From Erythrobacter donghaensis (lineage in GTDB: Bacteria; Pseudomonadota; Alphaproteobacteria; Sphingomonadales; Sphingomonadaceae): a stretch of DNA of 43,360 nt. Below are positions 16,378 through 25,183 of this stretch, in pieces (position 1 is the stretch's first letter; each line of letters begins with the position of its first letter). The DNA is taken from NCBI RefSeq assembly GCF_001557325.1, contig NZ_LSJS01000081.1, positions 1-43,360 on the forward strand. Direction: 5' to 3'. Made by a program: the position numbers and the translations under genes. The notes under the pieces were generated by a model. That model did not search any database. It saw nothing but the letters and a program-made list of their open reading frames with translations, and had not been told where the DNA came from.

Positions 16378-17168
16378 AGGCTGTTCCCCGCTAGCCAATC
16401 CGCCTGCGCGGCCTGCACCTGCGGGTCGAGCGAGATCATGTGCCCCGCGCCTTCCACCGCCCGAAAGGTCGCGGTCGGCCCGGCTGCCGCCAGCCGCTTG
16501 CCGAGCGTGAAGGGCACCACCGCGTCGGCCGTTCCGTGCAGCACCAGCACCGGCATCGCGAGGCCCGCAAGCTTGCCGCGGTTGTCGTAGCGATCGCGCA
16601 CCAGCAACTCGGCGGGCACCCACGGCATGGCAAAGGCCGCAGCATCGGGAAGGGTCGTGAACGGGGCGAGCAGGATCAGCGCTGCCGGGGCGAATTGCCG
16701 CGCCATCTCGGTCGCCGTGCCCGAGCCCAGCGAATGGCCGATCACCACCGTTCGCGCGGGCGCGATCCCCTGCGCGGCGAGGAACGCCATCGCCGCGCGC
16801 CCGTCGGCATAGAGCCCCGCTTCCGACGGCGCGCCCGGATTGCCGCCATAGCCGCGATACTCGACCAGCAGCACGCCGTAGCCCCGCTCCGCCAGCAATG
16901 CCGTCTCGCGCGTCGCCCCGGCGAGCGAGCCGCCGTTGCCGTGGAAATAGACCACCGCCGGGCGGCCCGGGTCGGGCGCACGCCAATGGGCCTCGAGCGC
17001 GAGACCGTCCTCGCTCGTCAGGGTCACCGCAGCAAAGCCCGGCGCGGGGGCGTGGCGATCCTGCGGCGCGGGGTAGATGAGGCTCGCCTGCGCCCACCAC
17101 AGCCCGGCGAGCAGCGCCAGATAGGCGAGCGTCAGCGCCGCCGCGATGCGCAGAGCCCAGCGGCGCAT
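16374..17168 (-). CDS. Membrane-anchored alpha/beta hydrolase
   Basis: A 264-residue protein with an N-terminal membrane anchor (residues 4-24) followed by an alpha/beta hydrolase domain facing the periplasm. HGNGGS supplies the oxyanion loop, the nucleophile elbow is GHSLGSG, the acid is probably in HGTADAVVP and the histidine in GAGHMIS. It resembles YfhR/BEM46-type hydrolases of unknown substrate. It starts four bases after the crotonase gene stop, so the two are one operon. The start at 17168 (MRRWALR) gives a proper anchor; the longer frame adds only basic residues. Confidence 0.85.
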   Translation of the reverse strand: MRRWALRIAAALTLAYLALLAGLWWAQASLIYPAPQDRHAPAPGFAAVTLTSEDGLALEAHWRAPDPGRPAVVYFHGNGGSLAGATRETALLAERGYGVLLVEYRGYGGNPGAPSEAGLYADGRAAMAFLAAQGIAPARTVVIGHSLGSGTATEMARQFAPAALILLAPFTTLPDAAAFAMPWVPAELLVRDRYDNRGKLAGLAMPVLVLHGTADAVVPFTLGKRLAAAGPTATFRAVEGAGHMISLDPQVQAAQADWLAGNSL

Positions 17169-17172
17169 CCTC

Positions 17173-17970
17173 CTATTCGCCCGTGAACACCGCAGGCCGC
17201 TTCTCGATGAGCGCCGCGACGCCTTCCGCATGGTCGGCGGTGGTGTGCATCATCGCCTGGGTGTTGGCGGCGAGTTCGAGCGCGGTGTCGTAGCTCACCT
17301 GCTGGCCCTGGCGCAGCAGGTTCTTGGTGTGGCGCAGCGCGTGCGGGGGGAGGAGCGCGATCCGGCCCGCGAGCGCGCGCGCCTCGTCCATCAATGCCTC
17401 GGGCGGAACCACACGGCTGACGAGGCCCCAGTCCTTCGCGGTGGCGGCGTCGATCACGTCGCCGGTGTAGAACAGCTCGGCCGCGCGGCTCATCCCGATC
17501 ACGCGCGGCAGGATCCAGGTGCCGCCGTCGCCGGGGATGATCCCGAGCTTGAGGAAGGTCACCCCGAACTTCGCGGTCTCGGACGCGATGCGGATGTCGG
17601 CGAGGCAGGCGACATCACACCCCAGCCCGATCGCCGGGCCATTGACCGCCGCGATCAGCGGAACGCGCAGGCCATACAGGGCGCGCAGCATCAGGTGGAT
17701 GTTGTCGCGGTAGCCGTCCGAGATCGCCGGGGTGGTGCCGCCGAAGGTGCCGGTCCTGTCCCGCATCGCCTTGACATCGCCGCCCGCGCTGAACGCCCGC
17801 CCCGCACCGGTCAGGATCACCACCCGGCATTCCATGTCTCGGTTGATCGCAGTGAGGGCACTGACGAACGCGTCCCCGTCGCCCGGTGCGCCGAGCGGGT
17901 TCATGCTTTCCGCGCGGTCGAGCGTGAGGATCGTGACGGGGCCTTCACGGCTTATCTGGATGAGGGACAT
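17173..17970 (-). CDS. Enoyl-CoA hydratase/isomerase family (crotonase) protein
   Basis: A 265-residue crotonase-fold enzyme acting on acyl-CoA thioesters. The first oxyanion-hole segment AFSAGGD (residues 59-65) and the second GPAIGLGCD (111-119) are present. Of the two glutamates of classical hydratases, the first is Asp119 and the second position is Phe139, while D148 occurs in the PGDGGTW loop. That arrangement recalls PaaG-like isomerases rather than true enoyl-CoA hydratases, so the reaction is uncertain. Upstream gene of a two-gene operon with the anchored hydrolase; divergent from mlaA with a 123-bp gap. Confidence 0.88.
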   Translation of the reverse strand: MSLIQISREGPVTILTLDRAESMNPLGAPGDGDAFVSALTAINRDMECRVVILTGAGRAFSAGGDVKAMRDRTGTFGGTTPAISDGYRDNIHLMLRALYGLRVPLIAAVNGPAIGLGCDVACLADIRIASETAKFGVTFLKLGIIPGDGGTWILPRVIGMSRAAELFYTGDVIDAATAKDWGLVSRVVPPEALMDEARALAGRIALLPPHALRHTKNLLRQGQQVSYDTALELAANTQAMMHTTADHAEGVAALIEKRPAVFTGE

Positions 17971-18093
17971 GGGGGCCTTTCGCGGGGCTTCGGGGGCTGG
18001 TCAGGCTTGCGTAAAGATCGCGCGGGTAAAGGGCAAGAATCGTGGAAGACGCGCGCCTATCGTGGGGGCAATGGCGCAGGTGAAAGGAATGCG

Positions 18094-19110
18094 ATGGCCG
18101 GACTTGCGCTGCTTTCGACCTCGCCCGCGCTGCTGAGCGCCGTACTCGGCGCGGCCCAGCCTGCCGCCGACCAGGTGGCGCTGCCGTCGCCGCCACCCCT
18201 TCTCGAGCGCCGCGCGGTGCTGCCGCTCTCCTTCAGCCTGGCCGCAGTCCAGGATACCCCCGAAGGCCCGCCAAAGCCGCAGCCGGACAGCGCGCCGCCG
18301 GTCGGCGAGATCGTGGTCCAGGGCGAAGTCGGCCCGCCCAAGAGCGATCCGATGGAAGCGATCAACGAAGAGAGCTTTCGCGCCGTCCAGGCGGTCGACG
18401 GCGCGCTGGTCGAACCGCTTGCGCGGGGCTATCGCGACGGGCTGCCCGAGCCGATCCGGGACGGACTGGGCAACGTGGTGCGCAACCTCGGCGAGCCGAG
18501 CAATGCGCTCAACTTCCTGCTGCAGGGCAAGGTCGGCAAGGCGTTCGAGACCCTCGGGCGGCTGGCGATCAACACCACCGTGGGCGTGGGCGGGCTGTTC
18601 GACGTGGCGGGCAAGAAGGCCGATCTGCCCTATCGCCGCAACGGCTTCGGCAACACGCTCGGCTTCTACGGGGTTGGGCCGGGCCCCTATCTCTACATAC
18701 CGGTGACCGGCGCGACGACGGTGCGCGATCTGGGCGGACGGATCCTCGATCAGCTGCTGCTGCCGACGGTGGTGGGCGAGCCGTTCAACCGGACCGAGTA
18801 CGCGGTCGGCTATTTCGTGATCAACGGCCTCGACCAGCGCCTCGCCTTCGACGAGGAAATCGCGGGCATCCGCGCCTCGGACGATCCCTACCGTCTGCGC
18901 CGCGAGACCTACCTCGCCCAGCGGCGACGTGATATCGCCGCGCTGAAGGGCGAACCGATCTCGGAACGCGACCGGATGTGGCTGGAGGAGCTGGAGGCGC
19001 TGAAGGCGGCGGCGCGCGCGGCTCCCGACAGTTCGCCGCCGGCCGAAAGAATCACGCCGGTGGAGCCGCCCGCCAATCCGGAAGGTTTGTTGATCACGAA
19101 GCCGCGCTAG
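18094..19110 (+). CDS. mlaA: MlaA (VacJ) family phospholipid-transport protein
   Basis: A 338-residue envelope protein. The MlaA domain covers about residues 85-280: DPMEAINEESFRAV, the NLGEPSNALNFLLQGK helix, RLAINTTVGVGGLFD, LGFYGVGPGPYLYIP and a Pro/Gly-rich stretch. MlaA removes mislocalised phospholipid from the outer leaflet of the outer membrane with the Mla ABC system, which is not in the window. The N-terminus is hydrophobic but has no cysteine, so unlike the usual MlaA it is not an obvious lipoprotein. A Pro-rich linker and a charged C-terminal tail are additions. AAAGGAA precedes the ATG at 18094. The stop overlaps the convergent gene in CTAG. Confidence 0.88.
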   Translation: MAGLALLSTSPALLSAVLGAAQPAADQVALPSPPPLLERRAVLPLSFSLAAVQDTPEGPPKPQPDSAPPVGEIVVQGEVGPPKSDPMEAINEESFRAVQAVDGALVEPLARGYRDGLPEPIRDGLGNVVRNLGEPSNALNFLLQGKVGKAFETLGRLAINTTVGVGGLFDVAGKKADLPYRRNGFGNTLGFYGVGPGPYLYIPVTGATTVRDLGGRILDQLLLPTVVGEPFNRTEYAVGYFVINGLDQRLAFDEEIAGIRASDDPYRLRRETYLAQRRRDIAALKGEPISERDRMWLEELEALKAAARAAPDSSPPAERITPVEPPANPEGLLITKPR

Positions 19111-19709
19111 GGCGCTGGTCGTCCCAGCGTGAGATCGGCGATAACAGAGGCCTGCATCAGGCACCCCATCGTCTCGGCCATCGCCACCATCGCATCTGGG
19201 GACGCGGAGCGCTGTGCCATCCAGTCGTCCGAGAGCAGGGTGTAGCCTTCCTTCTGCACCAGCGCGCCCTCGGCATCGGCGCCGCAGAAGGTCTCGACCC
19301 GCTCGGCGAGCGCGGCATTGCTTTCGTCGGGCAGGCGTTCGGGCGGAGGGCCGCGCTCGGGCTCCCTGGCAAAACGCGCGCGCGCCTCGGCCAATTGGCG
19401 CGGGCGCGCAAAGCTTGCCCGGATCGGCGCGAACCGCGGGGTCAGCTCGGGGGAGAATTCGTAGTTGTAGAAAGTGGTGTCTAGCGCCTTTGCCGCGCAG
19501 GTCAGCTGCTCGTCGGTGGCGGCGGTGTCGCTCACCCGCACCACCGAATACTTGGCCTTGTTCCGCCCGACCCACACCTGCTTGAAGCCGCAGGCCTCGA
19601 TCACGGCGCGCATCGGCTTGGGATCAAGGTGTTTGTAAGGCGGGATTGCCGGAGCATCGGCGGGCGGCGCTGCCTGAAGCGTCGCAGCCAGCGCCGCTGC
19701 GAGGATCAA
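19107..19709 (-). CDS. Secreted hypothetical protein downstream of dxs
   Basis: A 200-residue protein I do not recognise. A short N-terminal signal ([13 protein letters not shown]) leads into a proline-rich stretch, then a mixed alpha/beta region with three cysteines (in EACGF, LTCAAK and TFCGA). It starts with TTG overlapping the dxs stop (TTGA), which supports both the start and co-expression with dxs. No catalytic motif is evident. Export to the periplasm is an inference from the leader; function unknown. Confidence 0.65.
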   Translation of the reverse strand: MILAAALAATLQAAPPADAPAIPPYKHLDPKPMRAVIEACGFKQVWVGRNKAKYSVVRVSDTAATDEQLTCAAKALDTTFYNYEFSPELTPRFAPIRASFARPRQLAEARARFAREPERGPPPERLPDESNAALAERVETFCGADAEGALVQKEGYTLLSDDWMAQRSASPDAMVAMAETMGCLMQASVIADLTLGRPAP

Positions 19710-21637
19710 GCCCGCGCCTCCTCGCCCGCCTCGATCCCGGCGCTGTTGTGCTTCAGCGCCTTCAGCACGGTATCGACGATCTGCGGCGCGTTGAGCCCGG
19801 CCTGATCATATTGCTTCATCGGATCGTCGTGATCGATGAAGGTGTCGGGCAGGCGCAGCGTCCTCACTTTCAGCCCGTTATCGGTAAGGCCCTCGTCGCT
19901 CGCGAAGGTCAGCACATGCGCGCCCAGACCGCCGATGGCGCCTTCCTCGACCGTGACGATCACCTCGTGGGTGCGCATCAGGCGGGCGATCAGTTCCTCG
20001 TCCAAGGGCTTGGCAAAGCGCAGGTCTGCGACGGTGGTCGAGAGGCCCTTGGCCTCGAGCGTGTCGGCGGCCTTCAGCGCCTCGGTCAGGCGCGCGCCCA
20101 GCGAAAGGATCGCGACCTTCGCGCCCTCGCGCACGAGGCGGCCCTTGCCGATCTCGAGCTTGACCGGAACCTCGGGCATCGGGACCCCGGTGCCGTTGCC
20201 GCGCGGGTAGCGGAAGGCGATGGGGCCTTCGTCATACTCGGCGGCGGTGTAGGTCATGTGGACCAGCTCGGCCTCGTCGGCGGCGGCCATCACCACCATG
20301 TTGGGCAGCGTCGCGAGGTAGGTGATGTCGAAGCTCCCCGCATGGGTCGCCCCGTCGGCGCCTACCAGCCCCGCGCGGTCGATGGCGAAGCGGACAGGCA
20401 GGTTCTGGATGCACACGTCGTGCACCACCTGGTCATAGGCGCGCTGGAGGAAGGTCGAATAGATCGCCGCGAAGGGCCGCATGCCCTCGGCAGCCAAGCC
20501 CGCCGCGAAGGTCACCGCGTGCTGTTCGGCGATGCCGACGTCGAAGGTGCGCGCCGGGTGCGCCTTGGCGAACTTGTCGACCCCCGTGCCCGAAGGCATG
20601 GCTGCGGTGATGGCGCAGATGCGCTCGTCGGTCTCGGCGAGCTTGGCGAGGGTCAGGCCGAACACGTCCTGATAGGCGGGCGCGGAGGGCGCGCTCTTGG
20701 CCTTCTCGCCGGTGATGACGTTGAACTTGGGCACGCCGTGATACTTGTCGGCGGAGTTCTCGGCAGGCGCGTAGCCCTTGCCCTTCTCGGTCACGACATG
20801 GATCAGCACCGGGCCTTCGGAGGTGTCGCGCACGTTTTCCAGCACGGGGAGCAGGTGGTCGAGATTGTGCCCGTCGATCGGCCCGACGTAGTAGAAGCCC
20901 AGTTCCTCGAACAAGGTGCCGCCGGTCACCATGCCGCGGGTGAATTCCTCGGCCTTGCCGATTGCACCGTGCAGACGGCGGCTCATCTTCTGGATCGTCC
21001 GGCTGGCAAGGCTGCGGATCCCGAGATATTCGCTCGAGGATACCATCCGGGCGAGGTAGGCCGAAAGCCCTCCCACCGGCGGCGCGATCGACATGTCGTT
21101 GTCGTTGAGGATCACGATCAGCCGGTTGCCCGCCTGCGCGGCGTTGTTCATCGCCTCGTAGGCCATGCCGGCGCTCATCGAGCCGTCACCGATCACCGCG
21201 ATCCCGCGCCCCGGCCGGCCCTTGAGCTTGTTGGCGATGGCAAAGCCGAGCGCCGCGCTGATCGAGGTCGAGGAATGCGCCGCGCCGAAGGGGTCATATT
21301 CGCTCTCGGAACGCTTGGTGAAGCCGGATAGGCCGCCGCCTTGCCGCAGCGTGCGGATGCGGTCACGCCGCCCGGTGATGATCTTGTGCGGGTAGCACTG
21401 ATGGCCGACGTCCCACACCAGCTTGTCCTCGGGGGTATTGAAGACATAGTGGATCGCGACGGTCAGCTCGACCACGCCGAGCCCCGAGCCGAGATGCCCG
21501 CCGGAAACGCTCACCGCGTCGATCATCTCGGCGCGCAGTTCGTCGGCGAGCTGGCGGAGCTGTTCGGGCTTGAGGCGGCGCAGATCGTCGGGCGTGTCAA
21601 CCTGATCGAGCAGGGGAGTGTAAGGCGGCTGTGTCAT
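19706..21637 (-). CDS. dxs: 1-deoxy-D-xylulose-5-phosphate synthase
   Basis: A 643-residue cytosolic transketolase-like enzyme that condenses pyruvate and glyceraldehyde 3-phosphate to DXP, the entry step of the MEP isoprenoid pathway (carotenoids, hopanoids, quinones). The N-terminal [28 protein letters not shown] and the thiamine diphosphate motif GDGSMSAG...NDN are present. The pyrimidine domain shows the catalytic Glu region [15 protein letters not shown] and the HPART/THAGSFD loops. Length is standard. Located 72 bp after the zur stop; downstream overlap with the secreted hypothetical. Confidence 0.97.
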   Translation of the reverse strand: MTQPPYTPLLDQVDTPDDLRRLKPEQLRQLADELRAEMIDAVSVSGGHLGSGLGVVELTVAIHYVFNTPEDKLVWDVGHQCYPHKIITGRRDRIRTLRQGGGLSGFTKRSESEYDPFGAAHSSTSISAALGFAIANKLKGRPGRGIAVIGDGSMSAGMAYEAMNNAAQAGNRLIVILNDNDMSIAPPVGGLSAYLARMVSSSEYLGIRSLASRTIQKMSRRLHGAIGKAEEFTRGMVTGGTLFEELGFYYVGPIDGHNLDHLLPVLENVRDTSEGPVLIHVVTEKGKGYAPAENSADKYHGVPKFNVITGEKAKSAPSAPAYQDVFGLTLAKLAETDERICAITAAMPSGTGVDKFAKAHPARTFDVGIAEQHAVTFAAGLAAEGMRPFAAIYSTFLQRAYDQVVHDVCIQNLPVRFAIDRAGLVGADGATHAGSFDITYLATLPNMVVMAAADEAELVHMTYTAAEYDEGPIAFRYPRGNGTGVPMPEVPVKLEIGKGRLVREGAKVAILSLGARLTEALKAADTLEAKGLSTTVADLRFAKPLDEELIARLMRTHEVIVTVEEGAIGGLGAHVLTFASDEGLTDNGLKVRTLRLPDTFIDHDDPMKQYDQAGLNAPQIVDTVLKALKHNSAGIEAGEEARA

Positions 21638-21709
21638 AACCTCTAGCCTTACACCCGCCTTTCGGCCGTGTCGATCAAGGGTTGAGGCAGATCAACGCAG
21701 AAGGCAACA

Positions 21710-22174
21710 TCACGCGCATTGTTTGCAAAGACCGCGGATCTCCAGCACCGGCCGAGTCGCCTGGAACTGGCGTGCGGCGGCGATCGCGCGCACCGCGCGG
21801 CTCACGTCCTCGTCATCGACATGCGCGGCCTCGCCGCATTCGTCGCAGACGAGGAAGATGCAGTCATGCGCGCAGCCCGGGTGGGTGTTGGCGAGATAGG
21901 CATTGGCGCTTTCGACCCGCATCGCGAGGTTGCCCGCCACGAACAGGTCGAGAATGCGGTAGACCGAGTTGGGCGCGACCCGCTTGCCGCGCAAGCGCGA
22001 AAGGTTGTCGGCGATGTCATAGGCCGAGACCGGACGATCGTGCCGGGCGAGTTCGGCGAAGACAGCCTCGCGCATCGATGTCCACTGCTCGCCCGACGCG
22101 ATCAGCGCCCGCGCGGCCTCGGAGACGAGATCCTCGCCGGCCAGTTCCCGGTGGCTGTGTGCGTGCTGCGGCAT
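21710..22174 (-). CDS. zur: Fur family zinc-uptake regulator (Zur)
   Basis: A 154-residue metalloregulator. The N-terminal winged helix (about residues 15-95) contains SAYDIADNL and VAPNSVYRILDLF. The C-terminal dimerisation domain has the structural zinc pairs CDEC and CKQC and the HPGCAHDCIFLVC segment found in Zur rather than Fur. With zinc bound it represses zinc-import genes. A His-rich N-terminus (QHAHSH) is notable. Upstream there is an AT-rich patch (GAATATAAT) but no clear 19-bp Zur box. The dxs gene follows on the same strand, perhaps independently transcribed. Confidence 0.88.
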   Translation of the reverse strand: MPQHAHSHRELAGEDLVSEAARALIASGEQWTSMREAVFAELARHDRPVSAYDIADNLSRLRGKRVAPNSVYRILDLFVAGNLAMRVESANAYLANTHPGCAHDCIFLVCDECGEAAHVDDEDVSRAVRAIAAARQFQATRPVLEIRGLCKQCA

Positions 22175-22225
22175 GCCTGCGAATATAATGGGCTATGCGG
22201 GCAAGCGCCAGTAGGGTTGGTGTCG

Positions 22226-22256
22226 CTCCCGCCGACGGTTCGCTCGGCGGCGGGAG
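22226..22256 (-). terminator. Hairpin downstream of msrA
   Basis: CTCCCGCCG (22226-22234) pairs with CGGCGGGAG (22248-22256) across a 13-base loop, between the msrA stop and the zur start. No T-tract, so factor-independent termination is not assured. Confidence 0.45.
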
Positions 22257-22304
22257 AGGTCGTTCTTGTCGGCCTGCCGCTTCGCGGCTTGAGGGCCTGG
22301 GGGC

Positions 22305-22985
22305 TTACCCCGCATCCTTGAGGAAGGTCGCGCGGTAGATGCCCGGGTACATGCGCTTAAGGGCGGCCACCTTGGGAGCGTCCCAGCGCCGGATGTAGCC
22401 GTGCGTCGGGTTCGCCAGCATGAAGTCCTGATGATAGGCTTCCGCGGCGTAGAAGGCCTTGTAGGGTTCGATCCGGGTGACGATCGGCTTCGCCCACAGC
22501 CCCGACTTGCCGAGCTGCGCGAGGTAGGCCTTGGCGACCGCGTCCTGTTCGGCGCTCATCGGCACGATCGCGCTGCGGTACTGGGTGCCCACGTCCGGGC
22601 CCTGCCGGTTCTTGAGCGTCGGATCGGCGACCACCGAGAAGAAGATCCGCAGCAGCTGGTCATAGCGCACCACCGCTGGATCGTATGTGATCTTTACCGC
22701 CTCGGCGTGATCGGTGACGCCGCTCGAGACGAGGTCGTAGGTCGCGCTCTTGCGCGTGCCGCCGTGATAGCCCGAGACCGCGCTCTTGACGCCCTTGACG
22801 TGGCTGAACACGCCCTCGACGCCCCAGAAGCAGCCGCCGGCGAAGACCGCGGTCTTGAGGCCTTTGGCTTCCTTGGCGACGCGCGTGGCGGCGGGGGCGG
22901 CGACGGGCTCCTCGGCCAGCGCGGGGCCCGCGCAGGCACTCAGCGCCAGCGACCCGGCGACGAGGAATGCGGCGAATTTTTTCAT
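22305..22985 (-). CDS. msrA: Peptide-methionine (S)-S-oxide reductase MsrA, exported lipoprotein
   Basis: A 226-residue enzyme that reduces the S-epimer of methionine sulfoxide. The catalytic motif AGGCFWGVEG is near residue 50, followed by VSGYHGG, THAEAV-like DHAEAVKI and GPDVGTQYRSAI, all standard. No cysteine occurs near the C-terminus, so recycling may use a single-cysteine mechanism. The N-terminus KKFAAFLVAGSLALSACAG is a lipoprotein signal with lipobox LSAC. It is thus matched to the exported MsrB at 5158-5658. The start is four bases after the stop of a small membrane-protein gene, suggesting coupling. Confidence 0.93.
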   Translation of the reverse strand: MKKFAAFLVAGSLALSACAGPALAEEPVAAPAATRVAKEAKGLKTAVFAGGCFWGVEGVFSHVKGVKSAVSGYHGGTRKSATYDLVSSGVTDHAEAVKITYDPAVVRYDQLLRIFFSVVADPTLKNRQGPDVGTQYRSAIVPMSAEQDAVAKAYLAQLGKSGLWAKPIVTRIEPYKAFYAAEAYHQDFMLANPTHGYIRRWDAPKVAALKRMYPGIYRATFLKDAG

Positions 22986-22989
22986 CGGA

Positions 22990-23187
22990 TCAACCCTTGT
23001 CAGGCGCGATCACGAACTCGGCTGCGGGGGCGGGGACGCCATTGGAGGTGGCGTTCAGTTCGGCCGCTTGCGCAGGCGAGGCCATCGCGCCGCTCCAGCC
23101 TTCCGCGTTCGCGCCGACGATCAGCACCGCCCCGAGGACGAAGCCGATGCCGAAATTGCGGAACAGGTCGGAAGAGAAGAGGCGCAT
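22990..23187 (-). CDS. Small single-TM hypothetical protein upstream of msrA
   Basis: A 65-residue protein with one hydrophobic segment (about residues 13-27) and an Ala-rich tail predicted to be periplasmic. It ends four bases before the msrA start, and the arrangement favours a real cistron. No family recognised. Ribosome-binding site weak. The call rests on position and on the membrane segment, so confidence is moderate. Confidence 0.5.
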   Translation of the reverse strand: MRLFSSDLFRNFGIGFVLGAVLIVGANAEGWSGAMASPAQAAELNATSNGVPAPAAEFVIAPDKG

Positions 23188-23402
23188 TGGGGACTCGTGA
23201 ATCGCGTAAGTTTCCGCCGGTGCTATGCCCGCGGCCGGATTGCGGCGGGATGAACTGGCGACAGGCCGTATTAGGGTCGCGGCCCTATACTGGTTACGGA
23301 AGCGGTGAAAAATAGTTGCGGTTAAGAGGGATGCGGGCCGAGCCGTGCGGGGCCTGCGACGAATGCGGGGGATTGCTTAGGGCGGCCTCCGGAGCAACAG
23401 CG

Positions 23403-23455
23403 CGTGCCCCTCCCCCACCCTGCGGGTGGTCCCCCTCCCCCTAGGGGGAGGATTG
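23403..23455. repeat. C-run/G-run dyad repeat in the purH-msrA gap
   Basis: The 386-bp gap 23,188-23,573 has no supported gene. It contains a CCCCTCCCCCACC run, CTGCGGGTGG, and then the perfect palindrome CCTCCCCCTAGGGGGAGG, related to the dyads at the window ends. The next 90 bases are copy 3 of the 3' hairpin element. Confidence 0.6.
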
Positions 23456-23477
23456 CTCCACCATCGGCGCGGCACGC

Positions 23478-23569
23478 GCCGCGAGCGCACGCGCGCGAGC
23501 CGCAGGTGCCCCGTAGCGCAGCGGAGGGAACAGCACCGAGGACGAAGGGGCGGAGGCCCCTTCGCAAAA
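23478..23569 (-). repeat. 3' hairpin element, copy 3 (after purH)
   Basis: Starts five bases past the purH stop on the minus strand: TTTTGCGAAGGGGC, loop CTCC, GCCCCTTCG (stem 23543-23551 with 23556-23564), TCCTCGGTGC. Compared with the copies at 8420 and 8574, two base pairs of the stem have changed on both sides. The extended part matches copy 2 for about 85 nt. Confidence 0.7.
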
Positions 23570-23573
23570 CCAA

Positions 23574-25175
23574 TCAGTGCCGGAAATGCCGCATCCCGGT
23601 GAACACCATCGCGAGGCCGGCTGCGTCGGCGGCGGCGATCACCTCGTCGTCGCGGATCGAGCCGCCCGGCTGGATCACGGCGGTCGCGCCCGCTTCGGCG
23701 GCGGAGATGAGGCCGTCGGCGAAGGGGAAGAAGGCGTCCGAGGCGACCGCGCTGCCGACCGTGCGAGGCACGTCCCAGCCGTGGGTCTCGGCGGCTTCCT
23801 TCGCCTTGATCGCGGCAATGCGCGCCGAATCGCGGCGATTCATCTGGCCTGCGCCGATCCCGGCGGTCGCGCCGTCCTTGGCGTAGACGATGGCGTTGGA
23901 CTTGACGTGGCGCGCGACCGTCCAGGCGAAGAGGCAGTCCTTCAATTCCTGTTCGGTCGGCGCGCGCCTGGTCACGACCTTGAGGTCACCGGCGGCAATC
24001 GCGCCATTGTCGCGCGACTGGATCAGCACGCCCCCGGCGATGGTCTTCAAGGCCAGCCCGCCGCGGCGCGGGTTCGGCAGGGCGCCGCATTCGAGCAGGC
24101 GCAGGTTCTTCTTCTTGGCGAAGATCTCGCGGGCCTCGGCCGAAACCGAGGGGGCGATCACGACTTCGGTGAAGATCGCACTGATCGCCTCAGCGGTGGC
24201 GGCATCAAACTCGGTGTTCACCGCGACGATCCCGCCGAAGGCCGAGACGCTATCGCACGCCAGCGCCGCTTCCCACGCCGAGAGCAGCGAGCCGCCCTGC
24301 GCCACGCCGCAGGGGTTGGCGTGCTTGACGATCACGACCGCCGGTTCCTGCCCGGCAAACTCCGCCGCCAGTTCCAAGGCCGCGTCGGCGTCGTTGAGGT
24401 TGTTGTAGCTGAGCTCCTTGCCCTGAAGCTGCGTCGCCTGCGGCACGCCCGCGGTGCCCGAAACCTGCGGTACGTAGATCGCCGCGCTCTGGTGCGGGTT
24501 CTCGCCGTAGCGCAGCGTGTCGGCGCGCTTCAGCGCCATGGGGAGCGTCTCGGGGAACAGGGTCGGCTCGTCGCTGGCGGCGGGCGAGAAGGCGAACCAG
24601 CTGGCGATCGCGCTGTCATAGGCCGCCGTGCGGGCATAGGCCTTGCCTGCCATGCGGATGCGGAAGGCAAGCGACGTCGCGCCGTCATTCGCCGCCAATT
24701 CCTCCAGCAGAGCCGGGTAATCGGCAGGATCGGTCAGGATCGTCACGAAGCCATGATTCTTCGCCGCCGAACGCACCATGCTCGGTCCGCCGATGTCGAT
24801 GTTCTCGATCACCTCTTCGCGGGATGCGCCCTTCGCGACGGTTGCCTCGAAGGGGTAGAGGTTGACCACCACCAGATCGATCGCGCCGATCCCGTGGGCC
24901 TCCATCGCGGCGACGTGTTCGGGGTTGTCGCGCAGGGCGAGCAGCCCGCCGTGGACCGTGGGGTGAAGCGTCTTCACCCGCCCGTCCATCATCTCGGGGA
25001 AACCGGTGAGGTCCGAGACGTCCTTCACCGTCAGGCCCGCCTCGCGTAGCGCCTTGGCGGTGCCGCCGGTGCTCACAAGTTCGACACCCCGCGCCGCCAG
25101 TTCGCGGCCCAGGTCCGCCAAACCGCTCTTGTCGGACACTGAGAGCAGCGCCCGCCGGATCACACCATCGGTCAT
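23574..25175 (-). CDS. purH: Bifunctional AICAR transformylase/IMP cyclohydrolase PurH
   Basis: A 533-residue cytosolic enzyme for the last two steps of purine synthesis. The N-terminal methylglyoxal-synthase-like cyclohydrolase domain (about residues 1-190) opens with [13 protein letters not shown] and has STGGTAKAL and the TLHPTVHGG loop. The C-terminal transformylase domain shows [11 protein letters not shown] and the catalytic Lys-His of VKHANPCG, ending with [14 protein letters not shown] and GMRHFRH. Length is normal. It follows the heparinase-like gene by eight bases, making rpe-heparinase-purH one operon on the minus strand. Confidence 0.97.
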   Translation of the reverse strand: MTDGVIRRALLSVSDKSGLADLGRELAARGVELVSTGGTAKALREAGLTVKDVSDLTGFPEMMDGRVKTLHPTVHGGLLALRDNPEHVAAMEAHGIGAIDLVVVNLYPFEATVAKGASREEVIENIDIGGPSMVRSAAKNHGFVTILTDPADYPALLEELAANDGATSLAFRIRMAGKAYARTAAYDSAIASWFAFSPAASDEPTLFPETLPMALKRADTLRYGENPHQSAAIYVPQVSGTAGVPQATQLQGKELSYNNLNDADAALELAAEFAGQEPAVVIVKHANPCGVAQGGSLLSAWEAALACDSVSAFGGIVAVNTEFDAATAEAISAIFTEVVIAPSVSAEAREIFAKKKNLRLLECGALPNPRRGGLALKTIAGGVLIQSRDNGAIAAGDLKVVTRRAPTEQELKDCLFAWTVARHVKSNAIVYAKDGATAGIGAGQMNRRDSARIAAIKAKEAAETHGWDVPRTVGSAVASDAFFPFADGLISAAEAGATAVIQPGGSIRDDEVIAAADAAGLAMVFTGMRHFRH

Positions 25176-25183
25176 GTCGAAAG

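Noticed and set aside
19646..21331. A 561-codon open frame on the plus strand
   Set aside because: Antisense to dxs, whose motifs are unmistakable; the product shows only antisense-type composition.
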